From the NCBI GenBank assembly GCA_934394815.1, contig CAKRRD010000004.1, positions 25,918 through 89,917 on the forward strand: a stretch of DNA of 64,000 nt, written 5' to 3'. This stretch comes from an uncultured Acetatifactor sp. Its GTDB lineage: Bacteria > Bacillota > Clostridia > Lachnospirales > Lachnospiraceae. Positions 59,540-64,000 of the stretch are shown piece after piece. The notes beneath the pieces were generated by a model. That model did not search any database. It had not been told where the DNA came from and saw only the letters and a program-made list of their open reading frames with translations. Numbering within the stretch: position 1 is the first letter of the stretch; every line of letters begins with the position of its first letter. The position numbers and the translations under genes are program-made.

Positions 59540-60055
59540 TCAGACCAATATCAGTAGTAACAGCAGTCCACTCATGGCTCCCAGCCCTACCGAAAGCCGG
59601 CATTTCTGTGTAATCTCCCGTTGCTGCACTTCCGCCGTATGTTCCAGTTCCTGTCTGGACAGCTCAATACTTTTTATCTGCATGGTCTCATCCGCATATC
59701 CCTCTTTTTCCGCAAACCGCAGGAATTCATCAATATCTTCTTTTTTCAACGGAAATGTCCCCAGCTGCCTGCGGAAGCTCTCCTCTGCCATCTCCAGAAA
59801 TCCGACACCTTCCGTCTCCGTATATTCCCGGTATACTTCGGTGCAGACCTCTCCCAGCCTGTCTTTCCTCTGCCTGCCGATCTGTCTGCAGCATTCCGGA
59901 AGTGTGGAGCTGTTGTACCGGATCTCGCTGATCCACTGCTCCAGAATACGGATCAGTTCCCGAATCGTATGTAATCTTCCTAAAAACTGCTGCCGATACC
60001 ACAGTCCCAGTCCGAAACACCCCGACAGGATCAGCACTCCTCCAAGCATCTGCAT
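59540..60055 (-). CDS. spoIIIAB: Stage III sporulation protein AB
   Basis: A 171-residue protein with hydrophobic helices at both ends (about 4-18 and 155-171) and a soluble region between. Similar to GspF-like helpers of type II secretion in B. subtilis analyses. ATG 60055 is preceded by a GGGG site. It overlaps the end of spoIIIAA by 25 bases, so the two are translated together. Confidence 0.92.
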   Translation of the reverse strand: MQMLGGVLILSGCFGLGLWYRQQFLGRLHTIRELIRILEQWISEIRYNSSTLPECCRQIGRQRKDRLGEVCTEVYREYTETEGVGFLEMAEESFRRQLGTFPLKKEDIDEFLRFAEKEGYADETMQIKSIELSRQELEHTAEVQQREITQKCRLSVGLGAMSGLLLLLILV

Positions 60056-60942
60056 TCCATCCGCCCCTTTCCCTGTAAGATTACCAGTCGTTGAAACATT
60101 TGACGCAGTCCGTCTTCTCCCAGACGTTTTTCAGCATCCGCCTCCCCCGTTCCATGCAGGGTTGCCAATAATCCACAGCCGCAGGCCGCTGCCTTCTGCA
60201 AGGCCCGTCTGTCCGCCTCCTCTCCCAGTTCATCCACCGCAAGGACCTGTGGCGACATGGAACGCAGTAACAGCAGCATTCCCAGTGCTTTGGGGCAGGC
60301 ATCCAGCACATCCGTCCGCATCCCCAGATCCTTCTGCGGCCGTCCAAGATAGCTTCCCGCCAGTTCCGAGCGCTCATCCACCACGCCCACCCGCAGTCCC
60401 GCACCATACGGATTGCCATCGGAAATCTGGCGGATCAGATCCCGTAACAGAGTGGTCTTGCCGAATCCCGGCGGCGATACGATCAGCGTATTTTGAAACA
60501 TCCCTTCCTTATATAGTTTCGGAAGAATGTCATCTGCTGCTCCCCGGATTTCATGGGAGACCCGGATATTGACAAAAGAAATATTTTTCAGGGTACGGAG
60601 TCCCGTCTCATTTTCCAGCACGGCCTGTCCGCACAGTCCGATCCTGTGCCCGCCTTCCACAGTCAAAAACCCCTGTCTGATCTCATCGGCATAGGCATAG
60701 ACAGAATCCTGACACAGCCAGGCGATCAGTTCCCGGATTTCTGTCTCCGTCACCAGATGGGCTCCGTAAGGATGCTCCTGCCATCCGCCGCTGTTATTTA
60801 AGAAATAATCACCGCGCATTGTCTCCACGATCACCGGCCTGTCCACGCGGAGACGGATCTCGCAGACCCATTTCCCGCTGTCTGCTGTTTTCTGCCAGAA
60901 GGCTCTTCTCTTTTGCGGAAAAATACGAAGCAGGCTGTCCAT
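60031..60942 (-). CDS. spoIIIAA: Stage III sporulation protein AA (ATPase)
   Basis: A 303-residue AAA-type ATPase of the mother cell, related to type II/IV secretion ATPases. Walker A PPGFGKTT (157-164) and Walker B VDELGEE are intact. It powers the SpoIIIA-SpoIIQ channel. ATG 60942 has GGGAGGAG upstream. A sigma-E-like promoter lies about 30 bases before it. Confidence 0.95.
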   Translation of the reverse strand: MDSLLRIFPQKRRAFWQKTADSGKWVCEIRLRVDRPVIVETMRGDYFLNNSGGWQEHPYGAHLVTETEIRELIAWLCQDSVYAYADEIRQGFLTVEGGHRIGLCGQAVLENETGLRTLKNISFVNIRVSHEIRGAADDILPKLYKEGMFQNTLIVSPPGFGKTTLLRDLIRQISDGNPYGAGLRVGVVDERSELAGSYLGRPQKDLGMRTDVLDACPKALGMLLLLRSMSPQVLAVDELGEEADRRALQKAAACGCGLLATLHGTGEADAEKRLGEDGLRQMFQRLVILQGKGRMECRCLEEC

Positions 60943-60972
60943 GTTTCTCCTCCCGGATATATCTCTTTTTCC

Positions 60973-61000
60973 AATATATGTTTCCGTGGACAGGATATTC
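60973..61000 (-). promoter_or_regulatory. Sigma-E-type promoter of the spoIIIA operon
   Basis: On the minus strand GAATATC (-35; plus 60994-61000), 13-base spacer and CATATATT (-10; plus 60973-60980), close to the sigma-E pattern KMATATT/CATACAMT. It would start the transcript about 24 bases before spoIIIAA. Confidence 0.7.
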
Positions 61001-61029
61001 CTTCCAATCTTCTCTTTTTTTCCATAGTG

Positions 61030-61038
61030 TGGTATAAT
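61030..61038 (+). promoter_or_regulatory. Extended -10 promoter of trkA
   Basis: TG-G-TATAAT (61030-61038) is an extended -10; no good -35 is seen. It lies about 43 bases before the trkA start. Confidence 0.6.
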
Positions 61039-61080
61039 AAGCGATATCTGTTTTCATGACTTTTCTTTTGGAGGTTTTTT

Positions 61081-62439
61081 ATGAACATAATCATTGTGGG
61101 CTGCGGCAAAGTAGGCTACACCCTGGTAGAGCAATTAGGCGGTGAGAATCACAATATCACCGTGATCGATACCAATGAGGAAAAGGTAAATTCCATCACG
61201 GATGATCTGGATGCCATGGGCATCGTGGGCAACGGTGTCAGCTTCCAGACCCTGTCCGAGGCCGGCATCGACCATGCGGATCTTCTGATTGCCGTGACCG
61301 GATCCGATGAGCAGAATCTTCTGTGCTGTGTCATTGCGAAAAAAGCCGGACATTGCAAAACCATTGCCCGCGTACGCAATCCTATCTACAATAACGAGAT
61401 CACTTTTCTGCGGGAAGAACTGGGTCTGGCCATGATCATCAACCCGGAGCTGTCCAGTGCGGCAGAGATTGCCCGGATCTTCCAGTTCCCTTCCGCAGTC
61501 AAGATCGACACCTTCTCCAAGGGACGGATCGAGCTTCTGCACTTCCGCGTGACCCATGACTGTCTCTTAAACAATTATGAGCTGATCCACATCCGTACCA
61601 CTTTAAAATGTGATGTACTGGTATGTATGGTCACCCGTGGCGATCAGGTGCTGATCCCCCGAGGCGATTTCGTCTTTCAGGAAGGGGATGTGGTAGCCAT
61701 CGTCTCCACCCCGCCCAAGGCCAATGATTTCTTCAAAAAGATCGGTATCGGCGCCGGCAGGGCACGTACCGCCATGATCGTCGGTGGCGGCACCATTGCC
61801 TATTATCTGGCAAGAAGACTTTTAGAAGTCGGCATCCATACCAAGATCATCGATCAGGATCCCGCCCGTTGTGAGCATCTGAGCGAGCTGCTTCCCAAGG
61901 CTTCCATCATCTGCGGCGACGGTACGGATGAACGTCTTCTGATACAGGAGGGTCTGGAAAAAGTGGATGCTTTCGCAGCATTAACCGGACTGGATGAGGA
62001 AAATATTCTCCTGTCACTGTATGCGAAACGCACTTCCCGAGCAAAGGTAGTCACCAAGATCAACCGTATCAACTTCAGTGGGGTCTTAAGTGATATCAAG
62101 CTGGATACGATCTCCTATCCACGCCTGGTGACTGCAGATATGATCATTAAATATGCACGATCCATGAATGAATCTCTCAACAGTAATGTGGAGAATCTGT
62201 ATAAGCTGGAGGACGGTCATGCGGAGGCGCTGGAATTCTACATCAAAGAGGATTCTGCCGTTACCAATGTACCTCTGAACCGTCTGCACATCCGGAAAAA
62301 TATCCTGGTCTGTTCCATCGTCCGCGGAGGACAGGCTATTATCCCCGGTGGTCAGGATGAACTCCATGTAGGCGATTATGTGGTCGTAGTACTGACACAT
62401 GCACGGCTGAATGATATTAAAGATATTATTGAAGGGTAA
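61081..62439 (+). CDS. trkA: Trk potassium uptake regulatory subunit TrkA
   Basis: A 452-residue cytosolic protein of two TrkA_N (Rossmann) plus TrkA_C units: IIVGCGKVGYTLVEQL at the start and MIVGGGTIAYYLARRL at about residue 229. It binds NAD(H)/ATP and gates the TrkH channel. ATG 61081 has GGAGG 6 bases upstream. It is followed 20 bases later by trkH. Confidence 0.95.
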   Translation: MNIIIVGCGKVGYTLVEQLGGENHNITVIDTNEEKVNSITDDLDAMGIVGNGVSFQTLSEAGIDHADLLIAVTGSDEQNLLCCVIAKKAGHCKTIARVRNPIYNNEITFLREELGLAMIINPELSSAAEIARIFQFPSAVKIDTFSKGRIELLHFRVTHDCLLNNYELIHIRTTLKCDVLVCMVTRGDQVLIPRGDFVFQEGDVVAIVSTPPKANDFFKKIGIGAGRARTAMIVGGGTIAYYLARRLLEVGIHTKIIDQDPARCEHLSELLPKASIICGDGTDERLLIQEGLEKVDAFAALTGLDEENILLSLYAKRTSRAKVVTKINRINFSGVLSDIKLDTISYPRLVTADMIIKYARSMNESLNSNVENLYKLEDGHAEALEFYIKEDSAVTNVPLNRLHIRKNILVCSIVRGGQAIIPGGQDELHVGDYVVVVLTHARLNDIKDIIEG

Positions 62440-62459
62440 TTTTATAGAAGGACATTATC

Positions 62460-63905
62460 ATGAATTTTGCGATATTGAGTTTTATTATCGGATTTATTTT
62501 ACAGTTTGAAGCTTTATTCTTACTGCTTCCCTGGATTGTGGGTATGATCTACGGAGAATATCATGTGGCACTGATCTATCTGGTGACCGCCGTTGTTTGT
62601 TTCATTTTGGGAAAATTGTTAAGTTTCAAACACACAGGACGTTATAAGGAATTGTACGTCCGGGAAGGCTTCACCGCCGTTGCACTGGGATGGTTTGTCA
62701 TGTCAGTTTTCGGTGCCATTCCCTTCGTTCTCACCAGAGAGATCCCTTTTTATATTGACGCTCTCTTCGAGACGATCTCCGGCTTTACCACCACAGGTTC
62801 CAGTATCCTGTCTGATGTGGAAGCACTTAGCTATGCCAGTCTGTTCTGGCGCAGCTTCACTCACTGGATCGGCGGCATGGGCGTATTCGTATTTATCATG
62901 GCGATCCTGCCGATGATGGGCGGTTCCACTATGAACCTGATGCGTGCGGAGAGCCCGGGTCCTTCTGTCAGCAAGCTGGTACCGAGAGTCCGGGATACAG
63001 CAAAGATTCTCTATGGACTTTATCTTGCCATTACCATCTTAGGTGTGATTGCCCTTTGTCTGTGTGGTATGCCGTTATTCGATTCCCTGTGTACCACCTT
63101 CGGCAGCGTCGGCACCGGTGGATTCGGTATCAAGAACAGTAGTATCGGTGGTTACTCTCCACTGATACAGAATGCAGTAACGGTACTGATGATCTTAAGC
63201 GGTGTCAATTATGCAGTATATTTCTGTCTGTTAAGCAGGCAGTTTAAGGAAGCTTTTTCCATCGAGGAAGTCCGTTGGTATTTTTTGATCATTTTCGCCA
63301 GTGCTCTGACGATTGCCTGGAATATCCGCCCTCTCTACGCTACTTTGGGAGAGACACTGCGGCACTCTTTCTTCCAGGTGGGCACCATCATCACCACCAC
63401 CGGATTTGCTACCACAGACTTTAATATGTGGCCACAGCTGTCGAAAACGATCCTTCTGCTCCTGATGATGATCGGTGCCTGTGCCGGCAGTACCGGCGGC
63501 GGTATGAAAGTCTCCCGTGTGCTGATCCTCTTCAAGGCGATCCGCAAGGAATTGTCCATGATGATCCATCCCCGTATGGTCAAGAAAATCAAGATGGACG
63601 GGCACAATCTCTCTCATGAAACGCTGCGTTCCACCAATGTCTACATGACCGCTTATTTCATCGTGCTCTTCGTCTCTCTGCTGATCGTCAGTCTGGATGA
63701 ATACGATCTGACCACGAACTTTACTGCGGTACTGGCTGCCCTGAACAATATCGGCCCCGGCCTTGAGTTGGTCGGCCCCACCCAGAACTTCGCACTATTC
63801 AGTCCCCTGTCCAAATGCGTGCTGATGTTCGACATGCTGGCCGGAAGACTGGAGCTCTTCCCCATGCTGGTGATCATGCTCCCGTCCTGTTGGAAGAAAT
63901 ACTAA
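62460..63905 (+). CDS. trkH: Trk/Ktr potassium channel subunit TrkH
   Basis: A 481-residue polytopic potassium uptake protein. The four pore-loop regions are visible: SGFTTTGSSIL, GSVGTGGFGI, TTTGFATTDF and NNIGPGLELV. It forms the potassium path with TrkA. It lies 20 bases after trkA and ends 95 bases before the right edge. Confidence 0.95.
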   Translation: MNFAILSFIIGFILQFEALFLLLPWIVGMIYGEYHVALIYLVTAVVCFILGKLLSFKHTGRYKELYVREGFTAVALGWFVMSVFGAIPFVLTREIPFYIDALFETISGFTTTGSSILSDVEALSYASLFWRSFTHWIGGMGVFVFIMAILPMMGGSTMNLMRAESPGPSVSKLVPRVRDTAKILYGLYLAITILGVIALCLCGMPLFDSLCTTFGSVGTGGFGIKNSSIGGYSPLIQNAVTVLMILSGVNYAVYFCLLSRQFKEAFSIEEVRWYFLIIFASALTIAWNIRPLYATLGETLRHSFFQVGTIITTTGFATTDFNMWPQLSKTILLLLMMIGACAGSTGGGMKVSRVLILFKAIRKELSMMIHPRMVKKIKMDGHNLSHETLRSTNVYMTAYFIVLFVSLLIVSLDEYDLTTNFTAVLAALNNIGPGLELVGPTQNFALFSPLSKCVLMFDMLAGRLELFPMLVIMLPSCWKKY

Positions 63906-64000
63906 ATGGGAAGTTAGTGGAACGTCCCCGTAGCCCGCATTGGGGGTAAGGACAGCAGACCCGCTCTCGCTTCAAAGCAGAGCGTAGCGGTACGTAAGCG
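63906..64000 (+). other. Repeat-like tail at the right edge
   Basis: After the trkH stop there is no gene start in the remaining 95 bases. They contain a hairpin (CGCTCT near 63962-63967 with AGAGCG near 63979-63984) and GC-rich short repeats, with no T run. It resembles genus-specific intergenic repeats but cannot be judged at the cut edge. Confidence 0.35.

Noticed and set aside
59574-60572. Long plus-strand frame opposite spoIIIAA-AB
   Set aside because: Pro/Ser/Arg-rich shadow of conserved sporulation genes.
1-64000. CRISPR arrays, IS elements, prophage
   Set aside because: No regularly spaced repeats, transposase, integrase or phage structural genes were seen.

Overview
The window reads as chromosomal DNA of an endospore-forming Clostridia, most likely family Lachnospiraceae; the genus cannot be fixed from the sequence alone. 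The evidence is a full spoIIIAA-AH operon and spoIVB, followed by the Bacillus/Clostridium-type run asp23-nusB-xseA-xseB-ispA-dxs-tlyA-nadK-argR-recN, together with class III fructose bisphosphatase, typical Firmicutes Shine-Dalgarno sites (AGGAGG) and sigma-A promoters. I see no phage, IS element, CRISPR array, tRNA or rRNA. Most genes lie on the minus strand; the exceptions are an XRE regulator, yerC, cspA, a small lipoprotein, typA, trkA and trkH.

Layout, left to right. 1-8.4 kb: the start of an RlmD-type rRNA methyltransferase, PcrA helicase, a PAS-GGDEF-GGDEF-EAL cyclic-di-GMP protein, a membrane zinc-ribbon protein and an SPFH protein with three zinc ribbons. 8.5-12.1 kb: an XRE regulator, an orphan THI5-like binding lipoprotein, a HIT protein, a PHP phosphoesterase and a DUF1836 protein whose leader is strongly structured and driven by a full-consensus promoter. 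12.4-18.7 kb: YerC, bactofilin with a degenerate LytM membrane protein, CspA, an isolated eukaryotic-type HisA, a small lipoprotein, Fbp and DapB. 18.7-24 kb: DapA behind a clear lysine riboswitch, a corrinoid adenosyltransferase-like protein, a tandem OB-fold protein, TypA and an InlB-repeat membrane protein. 24.2-35.2 kb: a galactose/glucose ABC transporter (mglB-mglA-mglC) next to a second sugar-binding lipoprotein, a YesM-type kinase and an AraC-type response regulator; the promoter that leads this group starts at a Nudix gene and a short UvrD-like helicase.

35.3-42.4 kb: spoIVB, then a self-contained fructose PTS operon (fruK-fruA-ptsH-ptsI-fruR) lying between spoIVB and recN, where related genomes usually have these two adjacent. 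Its HPr has Arg at position 46 instead of the regulatory Ser. 42.6-55.8 kb: recN, argR, nadK, tlyA, dxs, ispA, xseB, xseA, nusB, asp23, a transglutaminase-like lipoprotein, prfC and deoB. 56-61 kb: the spoIIIA operon behind a sigma-E-like promoter. 61-64 kb: the TrkA/TrkH potassium system.

The mgl locus couples sugar capture to a two-component system, with repeated TGTACA boxes upstream of mglB as candidate operators. DapA and DapB are under lysine control through the riboswitch and an intergenic terminator. No single unmistakable new system stands out. The best leads are the structured leader at 12.1-12.2 kb, the 83-bp hairpin before deoB, the HPr Arg46 operon, the degenerate LytM/bactofilin pair and the SPFH/zinc-ribbon cluster.
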